This document shows positions 10,963 through 24,327 of a stretch of 64,000 nt of DNA, piece after piece; the stretch's first letter is position 1; every line of letters begins with the position of its first letter. A model generated the notes under the pieces. It worked only from the letters and a program-made list of their open reading frames with translations, had not been told where the DNA came from and did no database searches. The stretch covers positions 312,687 to 376,686 of the forward strand of contig JALECJ010000257.1 in NCBI GenBank assembly GCA_023515745.1, given 5' to 3'. The translations under genes and the position numbers were made by a program. The stretch is from Amoeboaphelidium protococcarum. Taxonomy: Eukaryota; Aphelidiomycota; Aphelidea.

Positions 10963-11835
10963 GATGAATGACGGTATTCTCTAGCTATATTGAGCACAAT
11001 ATTCAGAAAGACAGAAAGACAGAAAGAGAACCGTACTCTAAAATTTTCGTTCGTGCGAGAAAACTTTGCGCGATGAAAGCTCGCTGATTGATGCGCTAAA
11101 CACAAGTACTGTACTGTACTGTTCATGTTATTGACGCATTCAGTGCAGGGATACGCGTTCTATATTGAACGAATATTGTCTGTCATTGTTGACTAAAAGT
11201 TTAATATTACGATAATGACCACGAGTAAACTGCGTGTCATGTTCCAATTTTAATCACTTTAATTGGATTGCTGTTGACAAAATCTGAAGCCAGCTATTGA
11301 CCTTCTTTGTATTTAACGAGACACCGTTCAAACAATTTATAAATTGCAAAATGAGCACGTTTTAGAAATGATGGAATGACACGCCAATGATTGAACAGAC
11401 TAACTAGTGAACGCGTACGTTTATTGTTCACCATTGTGAAATTCACTCAATAATGCTGAGACAATAATTTCTTGTTTTCTCGTTTCACCAAAGTTGAGCT
11501 CTATGCAAAAAAATAAAAATGGTGGATTTTTGGAAGAGGAGAGATAGATTTGTATTTATTGGAGCCATATTCATGATTAATGCTTTATGCATTCTATTCT
11601 ATATTTCAGAGTAATTGTATCTTCATTATCAACAGATTAAGGCATAATGTAATGTTTACGTGTACTGTATTGTAGATCTGCCTGGATTGTGTAAAATTTG
11701 TCTGTTGCTGTCATTGTAATATTTGTGATACTTCACCTGTCTTCGAACGTTTATATTCTAAAAACTGGCCTCTCAGATCCTGGAGAGCTTCCTCGGAATG
11801 CTATTCATTCGCATACATCTTACGGCAGCACTGAT
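10963..11835. other. Gap between OSCP and formin, possibly holding 5' exons of the formin
   Basis: On the plus strand ATG codons at 11503 and 11519 start short frames, one hydrophobic (DRFVFIGAIFMINALCILFYI). Potential splice sites exist near 11612 (GTAATT) and 11675 (TTGTAG), but no combination is compelling. On the minus strand a short frame begins with ATG near 11900 and reaches TGA within about 85 codons. Nothing here is recognisable. Confidence 0.3.
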
Positions 11836-14800
11836 ATGCTGAATTCATAACATGATGCACATCCTTTGTAATAGGATTAATCTGAGACTGGCCAATCGTC
11901 ATCGTCGCAGGCTTCACATCAACTGGTCAGATTTACCCCTCATACTGAGCCACGGGAGATTATTGTGAATGGGGAGACTATAAAGATGGATGAACTCCTT
12001 GATGAGATGCTTTGTGATATGGCCATTACTGATCAGAATCACATAAAAAAAGTCAAAGCCATGTCAAAAGACTCCAAATGGCTTCTGCTTTAATAGCATC
12101 ACTAGAAAGGATAGCAAATTTAATAGTAGTAGCAATAGTAGCAAATTTATCCTATTAGATCGGCGAAGAAGAGCAATTCCGATATCAACTCTATTGGTTA
12201 TAATTTGCAAGATTTGTCTCATGGTTTAGTAGACTCCATCATGAAGTTTGGCACGTTGAAGTAGCAGAGTAAAGTGGATAAGAGTACTCCAGATTATTAC
12301 GCGTAGTCCCTTTAACGTTATGTCAGCTCACCATCACGAGCAGTTGACAATTAATTCACCTCGCTATTGGTATCTCTGAAGGTTGATATAGGATCATAGC
12401 CATTAAATTGGCTGTCCTCATTTCTTGCATTGAATGGATTAAAGTTATTGCATCAAGTATCATTACAGAGTGGTGATCAATCTGCTTAAATTGAGGCAGT
12501 AAAATGCATGAAGACTCTAGTCAATAGTTAATAAGGCATTCAAGAGCTGTCGCAATAATGGTGTTTTGACAACTTTGTGAGTATGTTATTGCGCTCTTGT
12601 CTCTCTGTAAGGAGAATTGTTACCGAGATTTTGACTGTGTTGATTTACGCGTACAACGATGATGGAGACTCTAATGTAAAGTTATTTCTCAGTGCTTGTA
12701 AGACGTTGATGATATCGCAGAAGGCTCAATTTCTATTTGGACCTTGGATTGGTAGCCTCATGTTGATTGTGCAGAATGTCAGTGGTCGTCAACTATAGGT
12801 GAAGCAGTCACTGGTGGCTGGTGTTGGCTGGATTGGCGAAAACAAGGTGACAGAGCGTGAAGTTTAAGACTTTCTCACGTGCAATATGCTTCTCATCAAT
12901 GGCATCATGAACAATTTATTAACTGGCTCTGAGAGAGTGTACGTAAGGTAGTAGTTTTCTATGGCTTAGCTTGATTAGGTGCTGGTGTATTTGCATAGTA
13001 TGGCCATGTCTCACGAAATACTTAGAAGGTAGTTGGAGCTCTATGATAGCCTTGCTGCAGATGATTATGAAACTCTTCGTCAGGATTTATTTGTAAATTC
13101 TAGCCATGGTGAGGCTTCTTTATAACAGTCACTTACTTTATTGGCAGATACTGTGAAAGGCGATTCTGTGAGTTTGAAGCATTTAGAGAGTATAGCGCTG
13201 CTTTTAAAATTAGCTGGTGATGGGGAGCAAGAGCGGTAGTCAATTTATTAAATGTTAAATTATGTCATATAGCAAGTTGTGTTTTGCGGTAAAGGTGTGC
13301 AGACCAACTGGTAGAATTTGGACATGCAGTTCAATATGGAGATTGTGATGAAGGAGTTCTAAGCCCAGAATGATGTTAACAAGTATAAGTTTGAGAATGC
13401 TCGACTAAAAGCCAAAATTGAGTAGCTTAAAGTAGAAAAGGTTCTGGTTGTTGCTGATACATTAAGTCCTCAAGCCAAGTTGTAGATTGAATAGCTAGAG
13501 AAGAACTTATGCGAGATATAATCATTACTCCAGATTGAAAAGTCTGCTAACAGTTCTGGAAAAGAGTAAAGCCATAATTCGGTAGAGGGAGAGTCGGTGT
13601 CGAATAACACAAAGGATTTTATAGATAGTACAGTTATCTAACGAGACTCTGGTATCGATTCATTGAAAGGCAGTCAAGGCTGTGCGGCAGGACTTTGCAG
13701 TACAGACGCGGTAGATGATAACAATAATACAACTAACACCGTGGCGACTAACGACAGTCCAGTGCTAGATGCGCTGATGAGTAAAGTTCCTCCTCCGCCA
13801 GTTGCGCCACCATTTGTGGAGAAGCCTCCAAAGAAGCCACTTTACCAAAGTAAGATGAAGATGAAGTAACTTTAGTGGCAAAAGGTTCCAGCACACGAAC
13901 TTGATCAGACTCTATGGAGTGATTTGGATTCTGCCGGAGAGGACGATATATGTCGCATACTGACTGATAACAATTTATTTTAGTATTTGGAGTCTGAATT
14001 TGCACAAGTATCTGGTAAAAGCGCATAATTAGTATCTTCTGATGAGTCTTCGCTGTCATAGCGTCAAGATCCAATCGATTTAGAGTCAAAACTAACAAAG
14101 GCACCAGCCAAGTCAATGTTGGATCCTAAAAAGTCTTACAATCTTACTATCCTACTCAAGAGGATCAAAGATGTTGGTCCATTATTGCTTGCGATAGACA
14201 AAGTGGATTCAGCGGAAATATCAGAGGTTTGTGTCAATTAGATTCTGCAATTTCTGCCTTCTAGTGATGAGATTGCCCTCATATCGTCTGTCTAATTGAC
14301 ACACATAAAATCTCTGCCAATAGCCGATTAGTTCATGGTTTAGCTTCTCGGTATTCAGAATTATGAGTTAAAGTTGCGAATTCTACAACTTAAATTTAGT
14401 AATGAGGAATCATTGATGGACATTCAGAGTGGTCTGGAGATAGTGTAGAGTTCCATGAAGGAGATTAAAGAGTCACAGTCTTTAAAGCAATTTCTGCACC
14501 TTGTACTCTCTATCGGTAATGTGATGAACGTGAACAGTTTCCGAGGTGGCGCGTATGGCTTCAAAATCTCTGCGCTTTAGTCTCTATTACACACGTAGTC
14601 GATTAGATCCAATGACTGGACTATGTTGCACTTCATACTGGATATTGCTAGTCGTCATTACCCTTCTGCATTGGAATTTCTATATCATCTGGATAGCTTA
14701 CATGAGGCATGTAGGATATCAGTGTCAGTGATTGCACAGAATTTCAAGTCTATGTATCAGAGCGTGTCAATGCTTCAATCTTAATGTAGTAAATTGGTAA

Positions 14801-15408
14801 ACAGCAATCGCCTCGACTCTGGACATGATGATGAGGTTTTGCATCAGTAACTATAGTTTCTCTCTGACATTGAGTCTCAGCTTAGTTCTATTAAGCCAGA
14901 GTATGATAGTCTCGAGTAGTCGATTAGTCAATTCCTTACATGGCTAGGAGAGGATCCGAGAAATTGCACATGGGAATCTGTTGCTAAAGAGTTGTCAACC
15001 TTTGTACTGACTGCGAAACGAGTTCTTTAATCTGTGCAAGATAAGTAACAGCTATAGTAAGTGCAACAGTTATCCGCATCCTCTGATAATGGTGTAGATT
15101 CTGCTACCAAATACAACAGACTTGGCGATGAAGAACTCTCTGCGTAATTCAGTAGTCTCAAGTAGTAGTTGCCTGTGAGAGAACGCCAACAGTCTGTGAA
15201 TTTAATGGACAGTATTTTGGAGCAGCTGAAACTCGGTCTCGATCCTTCATCTCTTATACCTGGTCAACAGAAGGACATGTCTCAGCTACAACGGCGACCA
15301 ATAGGACAATCAATCTAGTACGATTCTTCACGCGAGCGGCGTAGAATATCCGTAAGTTAACACGCTCTCTAGGCAGCAGAGTTATTATCTCAACTAGATG
15401 CCATTTGA
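11836..15408 (+). CDS. Diaphanous-type formin (GBD/FH3-FH1-FH2 actin nucleator)
   Basis: A single frame of 1190 residues to TGA 15406, with dozens of TAR-Gln codons. A GTPase-binding/FH3 region starts with LLDEMLCDMAITDQNH and SKDSKWLLL, followed by armadillo-like helices, including LNGLKLLHQVSLQ and KCMKTLVNSQQGIQEL, and a coiled coil at about 510-570. FH1 is very short (VPPPPVAPPFVEKPPK). The FH2 domain has MKMKQLQWQKVP, DPKKSYNLTILLKRIK and the lasso/post region NSFRGGAYGFKISAL. Formins nucleate and processively elongate actin under Rho control. The true start may be an upstream exon. 11836 is the first plausible in-frame ATG. It converges with the septin gene. Confidence 0.9.
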
Positions 15409-15529
15409 TGACTGTAAAAATGATATATTCAAAAGGCATTCTTGTATGAAAGCTGCAAACAATAAAATATAAATTCACAAAAAATCTCTTTTAGTAAAAT
15501 AGTATTCCACAATAGTCAAATTCAAAAGC

Positions 15530-16861
15530 TCACTTTCCAAAGATACCAGTCTTCTTTAGCTTAATCTTTCCACCGCTGTCCTAGGTGGTTGAGTTTCCAA
15601 TTGCCGCAGCTCCTCTGCCAGCCTCCAGTCTTCTCTTCTTCTCCTCCAGCTCGGCGCGCTTTCTCTCAATAGCCTCACGACTCTCGCGGTGCTTCGTGTA
15701 CAACTCTTCTTCATTGGCACGCATCTTGGCCTCCTTCTCCGCAACTTTAGCCTCAAACACCTACTTCATCTCAGCCTCCAACTTGGCAATCTTGGCCTCG
15801 TGCGCAGCACGCTCCTCCTCAAACTTCAGCATTGGATTCACCTAACCTTGAGCATTAAACGTGCCATTAGAACCCGTCTGACTCAACTTTTAAGTTCTAT
15901 ACTGCTCATACAACACGGAACTGGTAACCTCTTTCATCTCCTCCATGTGACTTCTGATCAACATCTGACGCAGCTTCACAAAATCATTATGCTTCTCATT
16001 ATCCACTTCAACCACTCCCCATGGATATTATCGACCACGAACCTTCTTGCCATTCACATCAATCTCTTTCGTGCTTCCCACAACGGCAAACGGGATTCTA
16101 CTGACCAAGTCTTTCACCTCAGCCTGAGTCTCCGCGTCATCATACGGACCAACTGTGGGCGTGTAAATCTAAATACCATTCTCATTGATTCCATCCATGA
16201 TGCTCTACTTAAATTAGCTCAACTCTTCATCATTCATAATGTCAGACTTGGCAATCACGGGAATCAGATTAACTCTCTAATGCAAAGCTTTCATGCACTC
16301 AATATCCAGAGGCTTCAAACTATGACCACTTGGAGCGATAAAGTATAGGCAAGCATGAACACGATTATCCACAATCTTCTTCCTGTTCACTCGCATCTCC
16401 TACTCCAGATACGAGTCGAAGCGCTGTTCAATGTTTTACACAATAGGCACCCAGCACTAGTCATTATTCATATAGTCACCATAGCCAGGAGTATCGATCA
16501 CTGTCAGGGTTAAGTTCACACTAGCCTCAGTCAAAGTTGCACTCACAGCCTATATATTAACCGTCTTTGGTGTCTCTGCAGACAGTTCCTACTGCTCCTT
16601 CTGAGGATACATGTTCGCATTAAACAAAGTATTCACCAACGTAGACTTTCCCAATCCGCTCTCACCAACAACCATCATGGTAAAGTAGAATCCCTTCTTC
16701 ACAGACTTTCTGTGCACCTAATTCGGAAGATTGGCAAACCCAACAAATCCTTTCAATGCCTTCTTCACAATTGGCTACTAAGAGTCAGAGTCATCATTAC
16801 CAATGCTAAAACCATTCTACTACTACTGCTGTTAAGTTGGACTGACGTTTTCTCTATCCAT
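15530..16861 (-). CDS. Septin GTPase with C-terminal coiled coil
   Basis: 443 residues from ATG 16861 to TGA 15530, no introns. The N-terminus is Gln-rich, then a polybasic stretch ([10 protein letters not shown]) precedes the P-loop [15 protein letters not shown], the DTPGYGD G3 motif, the septin blocks [18 protein letters not shown] and AKSD (G4), and the septin unique element ([12 protein letters not shown]). The C-terminus is a charged coiled coil ([18 protein letters not shown] onward) and ends KTGIFGK. Septins form heteromeric filaments at membranes and division sites. The WGVVEVDN element and coiled coil suggest a Cdc3/Cdc12-like rather than Cdc10-like subunit. Confidence 0.95.
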
Positions 16862-17654
16862 ACTTGCACTCTTATTACTTGATATATGTTTAGACTAAAT
16901 ATTTCCTTAACCAATTTAATATTAACAAAGAAAATCTGAAAATTTCCCACACAAGTGAACGACGATACAAGCTTCAACTTTAGTATTGTTTGGCACCAAA
17001 GAGAAGAAGAAGTTGTTACTACAAGGAAGGAAAGCTGTCAATTTTGAAACTGAATTTCGTCCGTCTGCTTATTGGTTGAAAGGAAAGAAACGATTTGTCG
17101 CAAGAGGAAACGCACATAATGCGATCTGTATGAATTGAATGAACTAAGCGGCTGGAAAGATTATGCCGTGATTCGGATCCATTTGATATTGTGTACCGGT
17201 AGTATTTTTATAAAGTATTCCTCATATATTTAGTTTTATTTAAAGGAGACGAAATTTGACTTAATCTTTAGGCATTTAACCAAGATAAATGTCGCATAAA
17301 CCATAATGTAAATTATGCTCTGGACTCTTTCTTCTCTTACCACTACACGCGTAGAATTTAAAGCTACCAAAATGATACTATCGCATTTACTATTATGAAT
17401 TGACCTTAATGTACCTACCCAGAGAAAGATGGAAATAGTTCCAAGGAATTCAAAATCTTGATTTGTTTCACGCGCAGAGCCGATGAAAGCTTTCTTCGTT
17501 TCTGAGTTGAATGGGAAGAGAAGAAACAGATCGGCTCTAAAGAATCTTCTCTTTTCCTTCTTTATTCACCATTTATCTGGTTGTATCTCTCTTTTAACTG
17601 AGTTGAAGCTTTCCACCTTTATAGATTCAAGTTCTATTTATATTTATATAAAGT
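16862..17654. other. Divergent intergenic region between septin and thiolase 1
   Basis: About 790 bp with no supported coding frame. It contains a GAAAATTTCCCAC word near 16935 close to the septin start and T-rich stretches before thiolase. It probably holds promoters for both divergent genes. Confidence 0.5.
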
Positions 17655-18963
<1,309 letters not shown>

Positions 18964-19084
18964 AGACTCTTTTAATGCTGAAGTGTCCTGACTAATTGAT
19001 TTATACACGATCAATAATATTATTGAGGAGAGCATCTCGTTTTAGTTTTACTTGCATTATTGATGAAAGTTTTTTTTATTTTAA

Positions 19085-21091
19085 TCATACATCATCCAGA
19101 ATAGTGTAAGCATATCTGAGGTCGGCGTGTTCGTTAAAGTACTCCACCATCTCCTTCATAAACTTGTCATTGGACACAGTTTCCGCATCACATATAAGGA
19201 CTGCTTGATACTTGGCTCGAGTTATGGCCACGTTCAACCGCCTCTTCTCCACCAGGAAGCCAACTTGCTTTTAATCATTACTTCGCACTAGAGACAATAT
19301 AACAACATCCTTCTCACGGCCTTGATAGCTGTCAATAGATCCAATCTCAATCTGAGGATAATCTTCCAACAGCATCCGTTTAAGAAGATGCACCTGAGCA
19401 TTGTATGGAGAGATGACGGCAATCTACGCTGGATCTACGCCAGCCTCAGTCAATAACTGTATATGATGAAGCACCAACTTGGACTCTCCTTCATTGTACT
19501 TGGACTCGCCACCTCCTTTACCGCCACTGTTATCATCATCATCTTCAATGCTCTCATACAAGTGACAATTACTCGTGTCATACATCACCAACGGCGTATT
19601 AGTGTCTTCATTATCTTGAACTGACTCCAAATCGCATAAAAGCCGGTCCTTTACAGAATCATGAGAGATTAATCTACCACCATACATTGCATTAGAACTC
19701 CAATCACTGATAACTTTATTCATTCTGTACTAGACATTCAGCATATGCTGGATAGATTCACCATGCAGCCGGTACAGACGATCATAGATGGTGGTCTCAA
19801 GTCCTTCACGAGCAGCCTTTGGACACAAAACAGTCGGTGGTAACTGGTGTGGATCGCCAGCAAGTATAGCCTTGTCCCCCTTCAACAAAGCTATCCAGCA
19901 CTCTGGCTCCAATGATTGACTAACTTCATCAATAATCACAAAATCAAACTTTTATTACTGAAGCATTCTACTACCAGCACCACTCAAGGTGCTAAATACT
20001 ATCTGACACTGATCCAGGACTGTGGATATCAATTTGGGTTCCCTCTGTCGCAAGTCCTTACGCAATGATCGAATCTCATTCTGAATCACCTTTTTATCAG
20101 AGTATGACTTGGCTTTAGCTTTCTACTTGAACGCTTTTTCTATGTCGACTCGGATGTCTTGTACTAACTAACCGCTGTCAGAAGTCTTGATCACAGTATC
20201 CAGCGCATATGGTTAAGCATCAGGCAACATTCGACTAGGATGTCCGATGCGAACAAATTTCAGCGTCTTGCCATACTCACAACCAGCCATGCGTTCCACC
20301 AAATTATCAACAGCAACATTGGATGGAGCGCAAACCAATAATCTATATTAGGAGCGAACAACCAGCTATTTAATGATCTCCAATACAGTTGTAGTCTTAC
20401 CAGATCCTGGAGGTCCTAGTATGAGAGCGATTGATTGAGCAGTCAGTGCGAACTATATGGCCTCTTTCTAACTTTCATTTAGATTCGGATTAATATATGC
20501 AACTGCATCATTTTTACTCTACAAGGATGTAAATAGCGGCTTCTATCCTTCTATACTAAACGCGACTCTTATCAAGTCTGAGATTTACTATGTTTAAGAC
20601 TACTTGAGAACAGATTCAAGAGATTAAAGAGCCTTCTACATTCTGGCATAGGACACATCATCAACCAGCTTATTAATGCGATATTTGTTCCCATTAATCT
20701 AATCTGATTCTACTTCTCGATCTAATATTAAAGTGACAGATTAGCTATTAACGCGATGAACTACAGCTCTTAGAGCAGTAGGTAATTCATCAGCTCTCTT
20801 CTAACCACCTCCATCAATACGCGCAATATCTCGATCCAACAGCTCAACTCTGTCGCCAGGCCTGAATTAATTCTACGGAAGTTCATGACCAACCATATGA
20901 TGTTCAAAGTCTATTGATAATTTTCCACCAAGACCAACACGCTAGTTCACAGGCCGCATGTTCAGCAGAGAGATTCCCTTCTTCTATGCTGACTGTGCAT
21001 CCAACTAATTTAAGTCTTATTACACTTGACTAATCGCATACTCTCGCTCCATTTCAATTAGCTTCATCATTTTATGCACCACATCCGCCAT
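19085..21091 (-). CDS. SF1B helicase of the IGHMBP2/SMUBP-2 (Hcs1, Pol-alpha-associated helicase A) family
   Basis: 668 residues from ATG 21091 to TGA 19085, intronless. Ordered Upf1-like helicase motifs: LNESQKEAIQFALT (Q motif), [14 protein letters not shown] (Walker A), [15 protein letters not shown] (Ia), [12 protein letters not shown] (Walker B), [12 protein letters not shown] (III), VQYRMN (IV), and [27 protein letters not shown] and NVAITRAKY (V-VI). The beta-barrel N-terminus ([13 protein letters not shown]) fits IGHMBP2. The C-terminal R3H/zinc-finger domains of vertebrate IGHMBP2 are absent, as in fungal Hcs1. An acidic Gly-rich insert ([12 protein letters not shown]) sits between motifs IV and V. 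The probable role is nucleic-acid unwinding tied to replication or translation. Confidence 0.93.
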
Positions 21092-21256
21092 CTTTTGCAA
21101 TGCGCTGCTTTGGCTCTTACTACTGTACTTACTACTAAACTATAATGAATTGAAGAAAAAAAATATGATCGTTACGACAATATCAATCAGATTAAATTCT
21201 AAAGGAAAGCCAGCGATAACAAAGTAGACCAATGATAAAAGAAAAATGTCAATATG

Positions 21257-22435
21257 TCATGAATGTATAATTTAGTGGCTATTTTACTTCATGTATAGAG
21301 TCAATACCTTTTGTAGTAGTAGAACTACGCGATTATGAGCATCAAAAATGATCCATTCTTCGGTAGGAAGGCGCATCCTGTTGATGGCCACCACAGGTCG
21401 GCTGGTAGAAGTCAGGAAACACGCATCCCATTCACCACTGTTCTAACGCCAATTCAAAAGTCCATATGTCCACTGGAGGGAGTGTAGTAACTCAATCTCA
21501 GAATCAGATAACAGTTGCGATAACTTCACCTAATTACCACCACCGCCATCAGTCTTTTAGTCGTTAGAACTCACCGCCTTGAACAGTAAATCTTGCATAG
21601 TACCTGGTAGGACGACATCAAGAGGACTAGTAATAATGCGATTTCCCGCAATGGCAAAGAAATTACTAGTTGAGCCTTCATATACGTAGTCACCATCAAA
21701 GAGCAGTATCTCATGACTTGACGGTTCACGACGTACCATCAACTTGTCGCGGTCTTTGATCCACTGAGTATCCTTTTGAGTGGCATGACTCCTCACAGGA
21801 CCGCCAACTTCAACTTGGACACCATCCGGAGCATTAACTGTATGCAATTCACTCAAATGAACATGAAGCTATTATACTTGTTCTGCTGATTACTTCTCCT
21901 AATCACAGCTATCCATAAACGTAAATACGGCAATCTTGCACTCGGTTTTACGATGATGATACGGCATCAAATGAACTTTTAAAATATCCTCTAAAACTTT
22001 AGCTATTTGAAATCTCTGGAGTTGGCTCTGTTCCAACAGCAGCCTGTCCACATGCATATCCCATTGCAGAACCCTTTAGGCCTATTCCACTGTCCTCATC
22101 ACTGTGTACAATCCGCGGGGAAGTTCCATCGCATAGTGCTTAGGATCGTGAGAAGTCCAAATTTCGCTGCATTCATTAGTTTTCAAATTAAATACCAGCA
22201 CTTGATACTGCTTTGAAGATCCATCAACACCAGTAGTAGCACCAGTGGCAGGAACGGTGGAGTTGTTGCTCATTGTTAATCTAGCAATTCTATCAGTGAC
22301 GACACGAGTTGACGCGCAAAATCTTCTCCCTTCTGACGATAATAGTTGGCGAAATTTAAGGAGAGAAGCGGCACGACTGAAGGCTAGTAATTGACGCCAT
22401 CCACTGCAATGCTTAGTATAACTGGAATAGCTCAT
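21257..22435 (-). CDS. PLP-dependent class IV aminotransferase (BCAT/aminodeoxychorismate-lyase superfamily)
   Basis: One frame of 392 residues to TGA 21257 if the upstream ATG 22435 is used. A second Met at 22273 is possible. The first 55 residues (SGWRQLLAFSRAASLLKFRQ and on) are rich in Arg/Ser and look like a mitochondrial presequence. Core features: PRGLYTVMRTVE, WDMHVDRLL, KDTQWIKDRDKLMVRRE with the presumed PLP Lys in this block, EILLFDGDYVYEGSTSNFFAI, and TSPLDVVLPGTMQDLL. The EGSTSNFF motif defines fold type IV. It resembles the poorly characterised plant D-amino-acid-aminotransferase-like proteins. Substrate is unknown. With ATG 22435 its CDS overlaps the divergent neighbour by 27 bp. 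Confidence 0.82.
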
Positions 22436-23043
22436 GTGGTCTATGATCAGGTGGACTCCAATGTAGATGTTGATGATTACTTTGACTCTGAATCAGAACT
22501 TGAGCTTCAACATCAATTGCATGGAATAGTGATACAATTGCCGTCGCGTCAAATTTACACGTTACATGGTACGCGTAAGATTTACCTAAATTGTCATAAT
22601 AATATTTGAGTAATATCAGGTTATTGTTATCTTAGTGTGTAGTCGTCAAACCTCCTAAGGATTATGAATTGAATTGGTGCACTTTGCATAAGCACTAGAA
22701 TCAGTTCTGTGATGGCAAAGGCAGTGGCTGTGAAACGCGACAAGTTGATTGTCCATTGTTTTATCGCGTGTCTATCCTTCTACAAGATGGTTCATTACTG
22801 GCTGCTATTGAGAATGTTGAGAGAGAATCTTTGGTAAATGATGCAATTTGTCTATCATCACAATAAAGCATGCACCATTCATAAGAGTTCAAGTTTACTA
22901 CTCAGTATATGAAAGTGAATTCGGAAGCAAAGAATCTAATCTAGTAGTATTTCCCTCACATAAAGACCATGGCTAATCCAATTTTCTGCGTTGGGCAAGT
23001 TGAAATTAATATCACAAATGCGAATAATGATAAAGTTGAATGA
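22409..23043 (+). CDS. Unknown 186-residue protein
   Basis: Exon 1 22409-22568, intron 22569-22642 (74 nt, acceptor GTGTGTAG), exon 2 22643-23043, ending TGA. The joined frame runs through ...QIYTLH/VVKPPKDYELNWC... without interruption. It contains four clustered Cys (LNWCTLHKHQNQFCDGKG, then SGCETRQVDCPLF), an acidic patch near residue 20-30 (DVDDYFDSESELE) and alternating hydrophobic strands, compatible with a small beta-rich domain. I do not recognise the family. It is head-to-head with the aminotransferase and the start codons overlap or nearly so, so the two probably share a promoter. Confidence 0.65.
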
Positions 23044-23178
23044 ATAAATGTCTATTACTGTACCTTTTTCATCTATCTATATCATCTCATAAAAAATAAT
23101 ATTCTTTTTTTGCATGGGAACTGGCCATCTTCTAAAATACTAGGGTGGTGTTATAGCCCAGATGTAAGGCGACTGAAT

Positions 23179-23691
23179 TCAAAAAGCCATCATAGATTAG
23201 CGTGCACCTGCCTTAAATCCTGAGCGAGCGCCACTACTCTTCTAACGAGGGACACGAACGACAGGTATCTGCTTTCTCATAGCACTGCTGTGGGTCCAGC
23301 TTGGACGTTGAGAAGGATAAACAGGCATGGGCTCATAAGATTTCTCACCTATCGCTTCTTAAGTACTTTTCCATGCAGAGTCAAGCTTCAAGGCTACAGG
23401 ATCCAACTTTTTGTATTAAGAGTACGCTTCCATCGCGCGTGCATTCAAATCTGCATTATCAGGATTACTCAGAGCCTCTTGGTAAGCATTATAATATTCG
23501 TGATTAGCGTGCATTGCATTGCGCATCAAATCTGCATTGTAGCCATTGGGCATTGACTCCAGGTCAATATCATCATTCTCGGTTTAGGGCAAAGCATAAT
23601 CATCAACATCAGATACATCGAAATCGCTTCCAAAAGGTACAGCGAATGTAAGAGAAATCAGTGACACTACAGACAGGAATTACAGTTTCAT
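23179..23691 (-). CDS. Small secreted protein of unknown function
   Basis: 170 residues from ATG 23691 to TGA 23179. The N-terminus is a clear signal peptide (MKLQFLSVVSLISLTFAVP, predicted cut after about residue 18-20). The mature part starts acidic (FDVSDVDDYALPQTENDDID). It then has an Asn/Ala-rich helical middle with two copies of an NADLM/NADLN-type word, and ends basic and Ser/Gly-rich (VPRQKSSGARSGFKAGAR). It has no Cys in the mature part and no recognised domain. A lineage-specific secreted or matrix protein is likely. Confidence 0.7.
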
Positions 23692-23885
23692 AATGATTGT
23701 TGTTCTTGATATGATAATTGCTTGATTTAGTATTGTTCTGGAGCAAAATAGAAAAACTGCTAATCACCGTGGGAAATTTATCGATATTGATGCCCCTCCC
23801 CCTGTTCACGGAGTATTAATGTATTTTTCACATTTTAAGCGAATCACAACAAAGTAGGTCAAGCGTGGTGTCAAACGCGACGATT

Positions 23886-24327
23886 TCAATCAGGGCGTCC
23901 TCTACTCTCCGCAAAATATACTGCCATCAGTAGCATGCTTTAAGTTGCGTTGACATCCCGATATACAAATAAGGTAGGCCTTAGACTTAGCAATTTGGGC
24001 AAAAGCTAAGCTTGACTCCACCTACTTCTGTTGACGGTCAGGACAGCTGGACGATACATGCAGAAAGGAGCTAGAAGCATCAAAGCAACAGAGCACAGGG
24101 TGGGACTACTTGGGGACGCGCCTTCTACCCTTCTTAACGCGACGGTAGAGAAACCAACCTTTTCCAATTTTACACCCATGGCGGCAACATGAGCAGAGCT
24201 TTGTACTGTGGTATCTGGGGACGGAGACGACCAATCCACGACGACTGAGGCGACGCGTTAAATCTACAACGGGCACTGGTGGATTTTTATTGACATGCAT
24301 CATGCCAGCATTGATCACCAAAAACAT
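23886..24327 (-). pseudogene. Decayed Fanzor/TnpB-like nuclease C-terminal fragment
   Basis: Two overlapping minus-strand frames hold the C-terminal parts of a TnpB/Fanzor protein. The first (from 24327) has LVINAGMMHVNKNPPVP, LTRRLSRRGLVVSVPRYHST and the zinc-ribbon start KLCSCC. The second (ending TGA 23886) has the final RuvC block VYRDVNATQSMLL and a GRP tail. A frameshift separates them, and no RuvC-I or N-terminal part is visible upstream. In the block that reads VPEYRTS in the intact neighbour, the catalytic Glu is replaced by Arg (VPRYHST). The fragment is therefore dead as a nuclease. It points away from the intact copy. Confidence 0.75.

Noticed and set aside
15689-16348. Plus-strand 219-codon frame
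   Set aside because: Antisense shadow of the septin gene, which has all G motifs on the other strand.
24106-24327. The upstream Fanzor fragment as a functional gene
   Set aside because: Frameshift, missing RuvC-I and replacement of the catalytic Glu make it a remnant.
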